Assembly (NCBI GenBank): GCA_934130485.1
Contig: CAKOYE010000011.1
Coordinates: 1 to 25,424, forward strand
Reading direction: 5' to 3'
Length of the DNA: 25,424 nt
Origin: an uncultured Bacilli bacterium
Lineage (GTDB): Bacteria; Bacillota_I; Bacilli_A; RF39; UBA660
Positions 8,226 to 17,004 of the stretch are shown here, one piece after another. The position numbers and the translations under genes are program-made. Numbering within the stretch: position 1 is the stretch's first letter; every line of letters starts with the position of its first letter. Under the pieces are notes generated by a model that was given only the letters and a program-made list of their open reading frames with translations, did not search any database and was not told where the DNA came from.

Positions 8226-10088
8226 ATGACAATTATTAATAATAATACAGTTGTTATCTATAATAGTGATGAACTAAAAAAAGTGCTTGAAGAAGAAAAT
8301 AATTATACAACTATTTATTTTGGGAATGATATAACTCTTACAACTGGTATTAGTATCTCAAGCAGTAAAACTAGCGTTATTATAGATGGCGCTTATAATG
8401 GTGTAATCCATACATTTACAGATAAAAAAAGTTCTTCAACAAGTGACACAATTATGATTAAATCTCCACTTATTAAAAATGTTATTGTTCAAAATATGAA
8501 TGTTACTGGTTATAATTATTATGGTGTTATTTGTGTAACAGAAACTAATTTATATAAAGATACTGTTGTAGAATATAATAATGTAACTTACAAAGGACCA
8601 CAAATAAGTTTCCATCCGTATGGTTTAACAAGATTTATAAATTGTGAAATTACAATAGAAGATAATTATAATGCTGGTAATGAAGTTGCAGAATGTAATA
8701 AAATCGAAATCGGTGGAATAACAAATATAACACATAAATCCACTGGTAATTCTTCATTCTGGTTTCGTAATTCCAATCCGTCATTTACAATTTTAGCTTC
8801 ATCTACTGTAAATTTTACTAGTGAAAAAAGAGAATTAATATATGGAGTAACCAATTTAACATTTAACATTTTAAAAAATGCGAATTTTCACGTTACAACC
8901 TATAATGGATTAAGTTATGGAAATTACGGAACAGGAAATACTACTATCGGAGAAAATGCCCTATTTACATTGAAACAAACAAATCGTAATGGTGTATATT
9001 CTACTTGGTATAGTTATGGAACTATTAACTTAGCTGAAAATTCAAGTTTAAATATAATTAATAATTATCCTAATATTTCTTCTAATAATTACAATATCTA
9101 TTTTTCTGGAGATAATGCCGGACTTATTTTAAATAATCCTAAAAAAGTAGCGTTATATAATAGTAGCGCAAACATAATATATTCTAGTAGCACAATTCCC
9201 TTTGAATTTAATTTTAACAGATTAAATTTGTTTAATGACGCTATCGATTTACAAAATGAAATTACAAATGATACTCTACCTATTTATGCTTGGCATAAAG
9301 ATAATATTTCTAACATAAAAGGTACTTTTTCTAATTCAAAAACAACTATTACAAGTCATAATTATAGTGAAGAAGAATTACGTAATGTTCCTAGTTTAGA
9401 CAATTTTATTTTTGTAAACAAAAAAATCTTTTCAATAGGCGACTTTCAAATTCATATGAATGCTTTAACTGATAAGGATACCCAAATTAAAGGTATTACT
9501 GACCAACTTTCTTCAATTTTAATTAAATATAATGATGTCAGTACTGTTGTAATTGCTGATGATAATGGAGCATTCACTTATACATATACAACAGAACTAC
9601 CAATAGGTACAAATATAACACTTATAGCAAAAAAAATAAATGAACCGATTTATCACACTAAAAGTATTCAAATTGTATATAGTGGCGAACTTATTTTAGA
9701 TAGTGCTTCAAAAGTAGTAAATTTTACATTTGAACCAATAAGTACAAATCCAATTTTATGTCCTAGAAAAAATAATTTAATAATTACTGTTATTGATTCA
9801 AGAGTAGCTAGTTCTAATTGGAAATTATATGCATCAATAGATAGTGATTTAACTTCCGATACTGGAGTTACTTTAAAAGATGCTCTTGTATTTGTAGGTG
9901 AAGACTCTATTATAACACCATTATCAAAAACACCAATTCTTGTTTATGAAGGTGAAAGTAATGACGGAAATGTTAAAACTACTAATATAATATGGAATCA
10001 GGATAAAGGTATTTTATTAAGAATTAATGATACTTTAATAAATGGTATGGAATATAATTCAACAATAAATTGGTACTTAGAAGAATAA
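8226..10088 (+). CDS. Beta-helix/pectate-lyase-like adhesive protein with WxL-like C-terminus, no signal peptide
   Basis: This 620-aa protein resembles Gram-positive surface proteins with a pectate-lyase-like adhesive domain. Residues 1 to about 390 are repetitive beta-strand sequence rich in N, T, S and I, typical of a right-handed beta-helix. About 405-485 looks like a bacterial Ig-type module (VVIADDNGAFTYTYT). About 490-620 resembles a WxL cell-wall-binding domain: its two motifs appear as SSNWKLYASI and, at the very end, INWYLEE. What is missing is a signal peptide. The ATG is well placed behind GAGGTG and the first residues are polar (MTIINNNTVVIYNS), with no hydrophobic helix. No LPxTG is seen. 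It is a paralogue of the gene at 10618. It may be exported by another route, stay inside the cell, or coat a spore. Confidence 0.75.
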   Translation: MTIINNNTVVIYNSDELKKVLEEENNYTTIYFGNDITLTTGISISSSKTSVIIDGAYNGVIHTFTDKKSSSTSDTIMIKSPLIKNVIVQNMNVTGYNYYGVICVTETNLYKDTVVEYNNVTYKGPQISFHPYGLTRFINCEITIEDNYNAGNEVAECNKIEIGGITNITHKSTGNSSFWFRNSNPSFTILASSTVNFTSEKRELIYGVTNLTFNILKNANFHVTTYNGLSYGNYGTGNTTIGENALFTLKQTNRNGVYSTWYSYGTINLAENSSLNIINNYPNISSNNYNIYFSGDNAGLILNNPKKVALYNSSANIIYSSSTIPFEFNFNRLNLFNDAIDLQNEITNDTLPIYAWHKDNISNIKGTFSNSKTTITSHNYSEEELRNVPSLDNFIFVNKKIFSIGDFQIHMNALTDKDTQIKGITDQLSSILIKYNDVSTVVIADDNGAFTYTYTTELPIGTNITLIAKKINEPIYHTKSIQIVYSGELILDSASKVVNFTFEPISTNPILCPRKNNLIITVIDSRVASSNWKLYASIDSDLTSDTGVTLKDALVFVGEDSIITPLSKTPILVYEGESNDGNVKTTNIIWNQDKGILLRINDTLINGMEYNSTINWYLEE

Positions 10089-10111
10089 AAAATCACTTTT
10101 GTGATTTTTTT
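10087..10111. terminator. Bidirectional terminator between convergent genes
   Basis: AAAAAATCAC pairs with GTGATTTTTT around a T4 loop, giving A/T runs on both sides. It follows the stop at 10088 and overlaps the end of the minus-strand gene at 10093. Confidence 0.8.
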
Positions 10112-10485
10112 ACTTGAAATGTAATTATTTTTGAAGTTTTATTATCAACATTATTTAAGTATATAGTTAATATATTTTCTTCCGCATCATAATCATAGTC
10201 ATCTTCTGTTGCAACAACATTATCGATAATCAAACTATTACTAACAAATTCGACCGTTTTATCCAAGGAATCTGTAATATAAGCATTTTCATAATTTCCG
10301 TCTGAAGTATTTGTAATTACAATTTTATGAGTTAAATATCCATCTGCCCAATTTATTTTATTGGCACTTTTGGTAATAGTAAGACCATTAATCAAATTAA
10401 GTACTGAAACTAGTGATGTAGCACTTTGATTTGCGTCAACATTGTCTAAATCAAATGTTTCTATATCATTTAAGTTTTTATCCAT
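10093..10485 (-). CDS. Small DUF11-like (conserved repeat domain) protein, no signal peptide
   Basis: The 130-aa protein contains one DUF11-type beta-sandwich. ITKSANKINWADGYLTHKIV is followed by ITNTSDGNYENAYITDSL, a VEFVSNSLII stretch, and a C-terminal ITFQVKK, matching the usual 'v.k.a....v..Gd.vtYti.vtN.g...a.nv.v.D.lp' pattern. DUF11 domains are usually repeated in large secreted proteins; here there is a single copy and no signal peptide. The N-terminus is acidic (MDKNLNDIETFDLDNVDANQ). The start is well supported by AAGGAGGG just upstream. It sits convergently between two beta-helix paralogues that also lack signals, suggesting a shared, non-classical location. Spore or S-layer association is only a guess. 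Confidence 0.7.
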   Translation of the reverse strand: MDKNLNDIETFDLDNVDANQSATSLVSVLNLINGLTITKSANKINWADGYLTHKIVITNTSDGNYENAYITDSLDKTVEFVSNSLIIDNVVATEDDYDYDAEENILTIYLNNVDNKTSKIITFQVKKSQK

Positions 10486-10617
10486 AATGCCCTCCTTATA
10501 ATTATTTTATGAAACCTCACCTATTTTGACCGTGATTTTTTAAATTTAAAATTTTCATTATAAACTAATTATTGGCATATTTTACTTTTACATATATTAA
10601 AATTAGAGGTGGTTTAT

Positions 10618-12492
10618 ATGGAAATAATAAATAATAAAACAGTTGTAGTTTCTAATAGTAGTGAATTAAAAGAGGCATTAGAATCTGATAATGGATATAC
10701 TTATATATATTTAGGTAGTGATATTACCTTAGAAAGTGGTATTAATATAAATGAAAATAAGCAAAATATTACTATAAATGGAACATATATGAATAATAAG
10801 TACACCCTAACTGGTATGAATAGTATAGATGCTCCTGATACAATAGTCGCAAATATGAATAATAATCAAATACAAGTAAAAAATATGAATATTATCTATA
10901 CTAATCCTTATGGTGTTATTTATGTACCACTTGATAAAAATTATTCGAACTTACAAACAATATATGATAATATTACTTTTAATGGTACACAACTATCTTA
11001 TAATCCTTACGGGGTAACAAAAATTATTGACTGTTTAATTACCATAGAAACTAAAAATGAGGTAGCATCTCAAGAAATTTGTGAAGCAAATTACGTAATT
11101 ATAGGAGGAAAAACTACTATAACTAGTAGTAGTATAAATAGTTCCCTATTTTATTTTAGAAATGATACAACTAATCCAACAATAGTATTTTTATGCCAAA
11201 GCAATATAAGTATATCTACCGATACAAAAGAATTTATGGGTGGTACTAATAAACTAAATTTTACAATTTTACACGATACAAGTGTTAATATTATTACTGG
11301 TAATGGATTTGGTTCTAATACAATATATGGAGTTAATAATGTTTTAATAGATGAAAGAGCTTTTCTTACCTTTATTGAAAAAAGTCATCAAAGAATTCCT
11401 ATGTGGACTATCTATGGATCTTTTACAATGAAAAAGGGTTCAAAATTACATTTAATAAATTCCTATGACAATACACCAAGTGATAACTATAATATTCACT
11501 TTAAGGGAAGCAATTGTAAATTGATTTTAGAAGATCCTGATGAGGTTATAATTTATACAAAAAACGCTAATGTCATATATACTAATAATCCATTAGATTA
11601 CGTAATAAAATGCAAAAGAATTAATATGTGGGTTAATTCTACAACATTAACTAGTGCTGGTGATATCAATAATTTGCCAGATTATTCCTGGTATAAAGAA
11701 GATGATTTAATAGATATAGAAGGTATTATAACATCGACTGCTACAACTATTACAAAATATAATCTAACAGCTAGTGATCTTAAAAATTTACCAGATGTTG
11801 GTAACTTTGCATTTCAAAATAGAAAACAATTCTCAATTGGAAATAACGCAATAAATGTACACCCTATTAGTTCAACTATCAATAAAATAAGTGGTCATAC
11901 AAACAGTATGGCAGACGTTTTAATAAAATATAATAGTATAACAGAAATTGTTACTGCTGATAGTGGTGGATATTTTGAATATACAACACCAAGTGCAATA
12001 GAAAATGACACATCAATTGAAATTACCTCTAATGTTTCTACTAGTTTTATATATGGAACTAGAAAAATAACCTCTCCTTATAATGGTGAATTATCATTAA
12101 TGGAAGGAACCAAAGTATTCAAATTTTTACTAGCAATCATTTCTGCTGATCCAATTATTTTACCAAGAGACAGAAGTATAACACTTAAAGTAGTAGATAG
12201 TAGAATAAATAGTTCAAATTTTAAAATTTATGCTTATATAGAAAATCCAGTAAAAAGTCAAAATGGATATATCCTAGAAGATGCCTTAGTATTTGAAAAA
12301 CTAGATGATGAAATGATTGTTTTAAGTGATACACCACAATTAATATTTACTGGTACAGATAATGGTGGTAGTCCAAAACGTACTACTATTGAATGGTCTA
12401 GAACTAAAGGTCCTCTTTTAGATTTATCTAACAATTTTTTAGAGGCAAATGAAGAATATTTTGCTGAGGTAAAGTTTGTAATAGAAGAATAA
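10618..12492 (+). CDS. Paralogue of the 8226 beta-helix/WxL-like protein, no signal peptide
   Basis: 624 aa, colinear with the protein at 8226: MEIINNKTVVVSNSSELKEA against MTIINNNTVVIYNSDELKKV, a shared central YSWYKEDDLIDIEG / FAFQNRKQFSIG block, the Ig-like module, and the same C-terminal layout. In the WxL-like domain the Trp/Leu motifs have drifted: NFKIYAYI and, at the end, VKFVIEE. Cell-wall binding by a canonical WxL mode is therefore doubtful. The ATG at 10618 follows GAGGTGG; a GTG at 10609 would lie in that site. No signal peptide or anchor is seen. The copies are diverged (an ancient duplication) and separated by a convergent DUF11-like gene. Confidence 0.75.
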   Translation: MEIINNKTVVVSNSSELKEALESDNGYTYIYLGSDITLESGININENKQNITINGTYMNNKYTLTGMNSIDAPDTIVANMNNNQIQVKNMNIIYTNPYGVIYVPLDKNYSNLQTIYDNITFNGTQLSYNPYGVTKIIDCLITIETKNEVASQEICEANYVIIGGKTTITSSSINSSLFYFRNDTTNPTIVFLCQSNISISTDTKEFMGGTNKLNFTILHDTSVNIITGNGFGSNTIYGVNNVLIDERAFLTFIEKSHQRIPMWTIYGSFTMKKGSKLHLINSYDNTPSDNYNIHFKGSNCKLILEDPDEVIIYTKNANVIYTNNPLDYVIKCKRINMWVNSTTLTSAGDINNLPDYSWYKEDDLIDIEGIITSTATTITKYNLTASDLKNLPDVGNFAFQNRKQFSIGNNAINVHPISSTINKISGHTNSMADVLIKYNSITEIVTADSGGYFEYTTPSAIENDTSIEITSNVSTSFIYGTRKITSPYNGELSLMEGTKVFKFLLAIISADPIILPRDRSITLKVVDSRINSSNFKIYAYIENPVKSQNGYILEDALVFEKLDDEMIVLSDTPQLIFTGTDNGGSPKRTTIEWSRTKGPLLDLSNNFLEANEEYFAEVKFVIEE

Positions 12493-12638
12493 ATTTATAA
12501 ATCAAAAAGACCCTGAAATGTTAATCATACAATAAAAGAAAAAGTTATAGAAAAAGCTTAAAAATTATAATCAAAAATAAAATTAAATATATTTTCAATA
12601 TAAATTTAATGATATAATTTTTATAAGGTGATAATTTT

Positions 12639-13157
12639 ATGGAAAAAATTATAGATAAAAGTAAAATTTCATTTTATGAAAACGAATGTGAAGTATTTAA
12701 TTTAAATTTTATAGGTGATGAATTTGTATTAGTAATGAATACAAATAAAATTATTAAAATAGATGAAAATGAAGAATTATATGAATTACTAAATCGTTTG
12801 TTTACACAAAATTACGATTTTGGAGAAAATTTTTTGAATGATAGAAAAAGTAATAATGAATTAGTATGGCATAGTGATTGTTATTATAATCCAAATGATG
12901 ACTGGAGTTTAAATTCTATTAGTTGTTTACATATTACCTTTGACTCAAAAAAGTATAATATGTGGTGTGAAAGACCAATTGATAAAATTTTAGATAAAAC
13001 AAAAAGTAATTATTGCATTTGTTTTTCAACTATGGGTAATGGTAGATATTCAAGAAATATTGAGACTGGTTCGTCTTTACAAGATGATTTTGTTTTATAT
13101 GTATATCATAAATTAAAAAATTCAAAGACTAAAAAATTATCTTTAAATAAAATATGA
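12639..13157 (+). CDS. Unknown 172-aa protein upstream of the retron
   Basis: I do not recognise a family. The protein is soluble, with no signal peptide or membrane span. An N-terminal beta-rich half (VFNLNFIGDEFVLVMNTNKIIKI) is followed by a Trp/Asp-rich middle (NELVWHSDCYYNPNDDW) and a motif-like NGRYSRNIETGSSLQDDF. The ATG follows AAGGTGAT, and a TATAAT lies at 12613-12618 with only a weak -35. The TGA stop is used. It is the first of two small plus-strand genes leading into the retron RNA, with no terminator visible between them, so it may be an accessory gene of the retron. That link is by position only. The gap 12493-12638 before it shows no clear terminator of the beta-helix gene. Confidence 0.6.
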   Translation: MEKIIDKSKISFYENECEVFNLNFIGDEFVLVMNTNKIIKIDENEELYELLNRLFTQNYDFGENFLNDRKSNNELVWHSDCYYNPNDDWSLNSISCLHITFDSKKYNMWCERPIDKILDKTKSNYCICFSTMGNGRYSRNIETGSSLQDDFVLYVYHKLKNSKTKKLSLNKI

Positions 13158-13200
13158 AATAATAAAATGTAAATAAATATGATTTTTATAGGGTGATAAA

Positions 13201-13650
13201 ATGTTTAAAATAGCAAATCTAAATATAGTAGAAAATGAAAAAATTAATATTGATTATATAACGATTAGATATAATAAATCAAAAAATGAAGGAAAACTAA
13301 ATACCAAATCATTTAAAACACTATCATTTGAAGTTTCTGGAAATATAGATAATAATAATTACTCTCTTTCCTTTTGCTTAAATTGTAAAATAGAATGTTT
13401 ACTAAAAATACCAATAAACAAAAAAATAAATTTCAATAATTACTTATTAGATAACGAATCATTTCTTAATATAAATGGAGTTACTATAATTAAACCAGAT
13501 ATGAATATCAAAATAACAAGATATTTAAAAAATAAGTTTATAATATTTATAACATTTTTTAACTTGAATTCAACAATTAGTCATAATGATGCTGATTACT
13601 CTGGAATAATTGAATTTGAATTCAATTTAGATGATTACTTAGCCAATTAA
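13201..13650 (+). CDS. Unknown 149-aa beta-rich protein upstream of the retron
   Basis: No family recognised. The protein is soluble, has no signal peptide, and alternates in a way typical of beta strands (FKTLSFEVSGNID, NNYSLSFCLNCKIECLLKI). The end is acidic (DYSGIIEFEFNLDDYL). The ATG follows AGGGTGAT at good spacing. It begins 43 bp after the previous gene and ends about 80 bp before the retron RNA; no terminator is seen on either side. It may share a transcript with the gene at 12639. It could be a retron accessory or effector protein, or an unrelated passenger. Confidence 0.6.
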   Translation: MFKIANLNIVENEKINIDYITIRYNKSKNEGKLNTKSFKTLSFEVSGNIDNNNYSLSFCLNCKIECLLKIPINKKINFNNYLLDNESFLNINGVTIIKPDMNIKITRYLKNKFIIFITFFNLNSTISHNDADYSGIIEFEFNLDDYLAN

Positions 13651-13696
13651 ACATATAAATCATTTAATAATATTTGGTATATTATAGTTATAGCTA

Positions 13697-13725
13697 TATT
13701 CATATTTAATAATATGTGATATAAT
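13697..13725 (+). promoter_or_regulatory. Promoter of the retron RNA
   Basis: A perfect -10 TATAAT (13720-13725), extended by TGA just upstream (TGnTATAAT), lies 17 bp from a weak -35 TATTCA (13697-13702). The predicted start falls at or next to 13731, exactly where the retron a1 repeat begins. Confidence 0.7.
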
Positions 13726-13730
13726 TAATT

Positions 13731-13898
13731 TGCAGTAGCGATTGGAATTATTTCCTACTTTAACGAGTCGTTAAGGAACTAAATTAATTATAACGATTAA
13801 ATATTAATACTTCAAAGGACTAATCTACACGTTGTGTAGTCGCTACGTTACACTTCGCTTTTTGTCCATTTCCATATTAATATATCGTTAGTACTGCA
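13731..13898 (+). ncRNA. Retron msr-msd non-coding RNA
   Basis: The ends form the a1/a2 repeat: TGCAGTA (13731-13737) pairs with TACTGCA (13892-13898). The base after a1 is G13738 in an AGC context, the usual branching G. The msr part holds two hairpins: GGAA/TTCC (13744-13755), and an 8-bp stem C758-G765 with C769-G776 around loop AGT. The msd part is one long stem. TAACGAT (13791-13797) pairs with ATCGTTA (13884-13890), and ATATTAATA (13801-13809) with TATTAATAT (13875-13883). Further up, AAAGGAC pairs with GTCC-A-TTT, and near the tip there is a perfect CTACAC-GTT-GTGTAG hairpin (13825-13839). The RT gene starts 18 nt after a2. Predicted cDNA: about 70-100 nt, primed from G13738 and templated leftwards from about 13890. 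The cDNA size is inference. Confidence 0.87.
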
Positions 13899-13916
13899 TA
13901 TATGGGAGGTAGTAAA

Positions 13917-14870
13917 ATGTGGAAATACATAGGAACTAAAGAATGCAACGATTTTTTACTATCTCTCAATTTAATTAATTGTAAAGACAAAGATAAGTAC
14001 ATAAAAACCATTTATTCTATTAGCAATAATATAGAAAAAAATTATAAAGTATATAAAATAAAAAAACGAAATGGTAAATATAGAACCATATATGAACCAA
14101 ATTCAATGTTAAAACAAATTCAAAAGCAAATTTTAATTAATATACTTAATAATAAATCTATATCAAAATATGCGAAAGCATATCATAAAGGAATTTCATT
14201 AAAAGATAACGCAATTCCACATATCAGTAAAAAAATAATTTTAAAATTAGATATTAAAAACTTTTTTGAAAATATATCATTTTTAGATGTTTATAACTCT
14301 TGCTTTTCTATAGAATATTTTCCAAAATCAGTTGGATTTATACTAACTTATTTATGCACATATGATAACCATTTAACACAAGGATCACCAACAAGCGCAT
14401 ATATATCAAATTTAATAATGAAAGAATTTGATGAAGAAATAGGAAATTGGTGTAATACAAATGATATATCATATACAAGATATTCAGATGATATGACCTT
14501 CTCTGGTAATTTTAATCCTAGTGAATTAATAATAAAAATTAGAAAAATGTTATATAAATTAGGATTAGAATTAAATAATGATAAAATACATATCGTAAAT
14601 AAATCACAAAGTCAAAGTGTTACTGGAATTATAGTTAATGAAAAATTACAAGTTAACGCTAAATACCGTAATAAAATAAGACAGGAAATATATTATATAA
14701 AAAAGTTTGGATTAAAATCACATCTAAATAAATGTAACATTAATATTAATGAATTAAAATATTTAGATAAACTATATGGAAGAATACTCTATGTTTTACA
14801 AATTAATAAATTTGATCAAGAATTCTTAAAATATAAAAAATTTATAGAAGAACTAAAAAGAAAATATTAA
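13917..14870 (+). CDS. Retron reverse transcriptase
   Basis: The 317-aa RT makes branched msDNA from the RNA just upstream. Catalytic residues are visible: D112 in LDIKNFF and D191/D192 in YSDDMTFS. Motif QGSPTSAYISN is at about 155-165. The retron-specific marks are the NAxxH motif (N98-A-I-P-H102, in GISLKDNAIPH) and the VTG motif at 235-237 (SVTGIIVN). There is no maturase or endonuclease domain, so it is not a group II intron RT. The ATG at 13917 sits behind GGGAGG; an ATG at 13902 overlaps that site. A strong terminator covers its stop, so the downstream hydrolase is a separate unit. No effector is fused to it. Confidence 0.95.
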   Translation: MWKYIGTKECNDFLLSLNLINCKDKDKYIKTIYSISNNIEKNYKVYKIKKRNGKYRTIYEPNSMLKQIQKQILINILNNKSISKYAKAYHKGISLKDNAIPHISKKIILKLDIKNFFENISFLDVYNSCFSIEYFPKSVGFILTYLCTYDNHLTQGSPTSAYISNLIMKEFDEEIGNWCNTNDISYTRYSDDMTFSGNFNPSELIIKIRKMLYKLGLELNNDKIHIVNKSQSQSVTGIIVNEKLQVNAKYRNKIRQEIYYIKKFGLKSHLNKCNININELKYLDKLYGRILYVLQINKFDQEFLKYKKFIEELKRKY

Positions 14871-14899
14871 ACTATTTAAATTAATATTTTCTTTTTTTT
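14855..14899 (+). terminator. Strong intrinsic terminator of the retron
   Basis: A 16-bp perfect stem (AAAAAGAAAATATTAA with its complement) around a 10-nt loop ends in eight T. It overlaps the RT stop codon at 14868-14870. Confidence 0.85.
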
Positions 14900-14950
14900 A
14901 GTAAATTTTTAATTAAGTAATAATTTATAAATATATTTTATTATTACATA

Positions 14951-15004
14951 TTAATTCCATATTTTTATTCAAATATAGGAATTTTTTGTAGTTTATTGTA
15001 TAAT
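14951..15004 (+). promoter_or_regulatory. Inverted repeat and promoter-like element upstream of the C26 hydrolase
   Basis: TATAAT at 14999-15004 is preceded at fixed distance by TATAGGAATTTTTTG (14974-14988). The same arrangement occurs before the genes at 17367 and 19087. The GGAATT is the right arm of a hairpin with AATTCC at 14953-14958 (AATTCC-ATATTT...AAATAT-A-GGAATT), followed by T6, so the segment could also act as a terminator or operator. The rest of the 14871-15046 gap is AT-rich with nothing else seen. Confidence 0.5.
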
Positions 15005-15046
15005 AATGTAAATTATTAATTTTATATAACATGAGGAGGTAATAAA

Positions 15047-15757
15047 ATGACTTTAAGTAAAAAAACAATTATTGGCGTAGTTTCAAAACATTTTTTAAAC
15101 GAAGAAATAAGACCAAATATGTTTATAAGAGATGAAATTAAACAAGCAATTTTTGATAATGGTGGTATTGCAATTGGAATACTTTTACCAAAGGATGAAA
15201 AAATTGATGTCGAAGATAAATTGGAAAATAATCTTAATAATATTGAATATGACAATTTAATTTCACAAATAAAATTATGTGATGGAATATTACTGCAAGG
15301 TGGCGGTGCTTGTGATAATTATGAAATGATAGTAGCAAAATATTGTTATGATAATAACATCCCTACCCTTGGTATTTGCTGTGGTCAAAATGTTATGGTC
15401 AGAGCTTTAGATGGAACTACTAGATTTATAGAAAATCCTTTAAAACATAACTCAAATGACTTATATGTGCATTCTGTAAAAGTAGTCAATAATACAATTT
15501 TTTCTAAGATTATAGGAAAGGATGTAATAGAAGTTAATTCTAGACACAAAAAAACAGTTGATAAACATCCTAAGTTAATTGTAAATTGTTATTGTGAAGA
15601 TAGATATATTGATGGATTAGAATCTCCTGATAAAAAGTTTTATATGGCCTTTAGATTTCATCCAGAAAGCTTATATAGAATTGATGAAAACCATAATAAA
15701 ATATTTGAAGAATTTATAAAAGTATGTAAGGAAATAAAAAATGAAACAAAGAATTAA
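15047..15757 (+). CDS. Class-I glutamine-amidotransferase-like hydrolase (peptidase C26 / gamma-glutamyl hydrolase family)
   Basis: The 236-aa product belongs to the peptidase C26 group, which hydrolyses gamma-glutamyl bonds (for example gamma-Glu-GABA or folate polyglutamates). The nucleophile is C111 in TLGICCGQN. The catalytic partners are H205 and E207 in FRFHPES. The oxyanion/glycine stretch LLQGGGACDNY and VNSRHKK match the family. A strong GAGGAGG site precedes the ATG. It overlaps the MATE-like gene downstream by 17 nt, so hydrolase and transporter are translated together. The substrate is not evident; pairing with an efflux-type transporter hints at handling of a gamma-glutamylated or modified compound. 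Confidence 0.85.
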   Translation: MTLSKKTIIGVVSKHFLNEEIRPNMFIRDEIKQAIFDNGGIAIGILLPKDEKIDVEDKLENNLNNIEYDNLISQIKLCDGILLQGGGACDNYEMIVAKYCYDNNIPTLGICCGQNVMVRALDGTTRFIENPLKHNSNDLYVHSVKVVNNTIFSKIIGKDVIEVNSRHKKTVDKHPKLIVNCYCEDRYIDGLESPDKKFYMAFRFHPESLYRIDENHNKIFEEFIKVCKEIKNETKN

Positions 15758-16986
15758 TAAAAATATTTTGAACACATTTTTATTTGTTTTGCCATATATA
15801 TTAGTTGAATTTACAAATACATTATTAGTTATTATAGATAAGTCCATGTCTAATTCTATAGGAAAAACTGCAATAATTGTATTTTCTTCTTTTGTTACTT
15901 TAAATTGGGCGATTAATACTATTCAAGCTTGTATAAGTAATGCTCATACAATAGTGTTAGCTAGAGATAAAGAAAATTCTAAAAAGATTAATAGTTCAGC
16001 AATGTTAATAGAATTAATTAGTTCTGTAGTAATTGCTATATTAATTTTTATTTTTTCAAGTAAAATAACATATGTTTATAATTTAGAAAATGAAGCAAGG
16101 CAGATATTAATTGAAAGCAATACAGTTGCCATTATTGGCAATAAGCTATGTTCCTAAGAACATATTAAAAATTGATAATAAAACAAATAAAATTTGGATT
16201 GCAATAGTTATTTCATCTTTAATAAATATAACAGGAGATTATATAAGTATAAAACTAGGATATAATGAAGTTGGAATATATGTAGCAACAATAATCTCTC
16301 AACTTGTAAATACCACATTGTTATTATTATTTTCTAAATACAAATTGTATAGTAGTAGTTTGAACTATATAAAACAAATAATATATTTTGCAAAAGATTT
16401 AATATTTAATAAGATTATTCAAAGAATAGTTAATATATATTATACAAGTGTAGCAAGTTCTTTTGGTACTAATATTTACGCAATTCATTGTGTATGTGGA
16501 ACAATAGTTGATACATTATGTGAAATAATAGAAGGATATTATTCAGGATTATTAGTTCAATATTCAAATGATATTGACAATAAAACAAATAATTTACTAA
16601 AAAAGGTAGACACTATTGAATTATATGGAAATATTTTTTCAATTGTATTTATTCCAATATGTATATATCCACTATGGTTAATCATTGGAAATAAAATTTC
16701 CTGGGAAAATTGTAATCCATATATATGGATATATTCAATTGAGTTTGTAGCAACTGTTGCTGGATGCAATTATAGAGCATATTTGTCAGCTAATAAAAAT
16801 ACTAAAGCCATTAGTATGATGGCATTTATAGGTGGAATTTGTGTAAGGGTTCCTTTATGTTATTTAATTCAAAAATATAATATTGGATTAATTGGACTTG
16901 CTTTTGTCTGTGGCATAGACAGAATAGTAAGAGCAATATATTTAAGATTATATATAAAATTTAATAAAACAAAATTATTTGTATAA
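15741..16986 (+). pseudogene. MATE-family efflux transporter, frameshifted near 16111-16157
   Basis: Two overlapping frames make one polytopic membrane protein of about 420 aa, the normal size for MATE drug/sodium antiporters. The first 138 codons (15741-16157) carry the opening helices, including NKNILNTFLFVLPYILVEF and SVVIAILIFIFSS. The second frame takes over in the overlap (PLLAISYVPKNILKIDNKTN) and continues to 16986 with NITGDY, GYNEVGIYVATIISQ and the second half-repeat. The shift is +1, equal to one extra base. A perfect hairpin, TTGCCA-TTAT-TGGCAA (16126-16141), sits in the overlap. Either the gene was recently inactivated, the base is a sequencing error, or recoding occurs. It is co-transcribed with the C26 hydrolase, which it overlaps by 17 nt. 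Confidence 0.75.
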
Positions 16987-17004
16987 AACTATATAAAAGG
17001 ATTT

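Noticed and set aside
12493..12638. Possible terminator or small gene in the gap after the second beta-helix gene.
   Set aside because: The region is AT-rich with only weak pairings and no T-run hairpin; only the TATAAT at 12613 stands out.
13917..14870. Group II intron or diversity-generating RT.
   Set aside because: No maturase/endonuclease domain, no intron-type flanking structure, no variable/template repeat pair seen. NAxxH and VTG motifs plus the upstream msr-msd favour a retron.
15047..15757. C26 hydrolase as the retron effector.
   Set aside because: A 16-bp perfect terminator follows the RT and the hydrolase has its own promoter-like element shared with other cargo units. It overlaps and pairs with the MATE-like gene instead.
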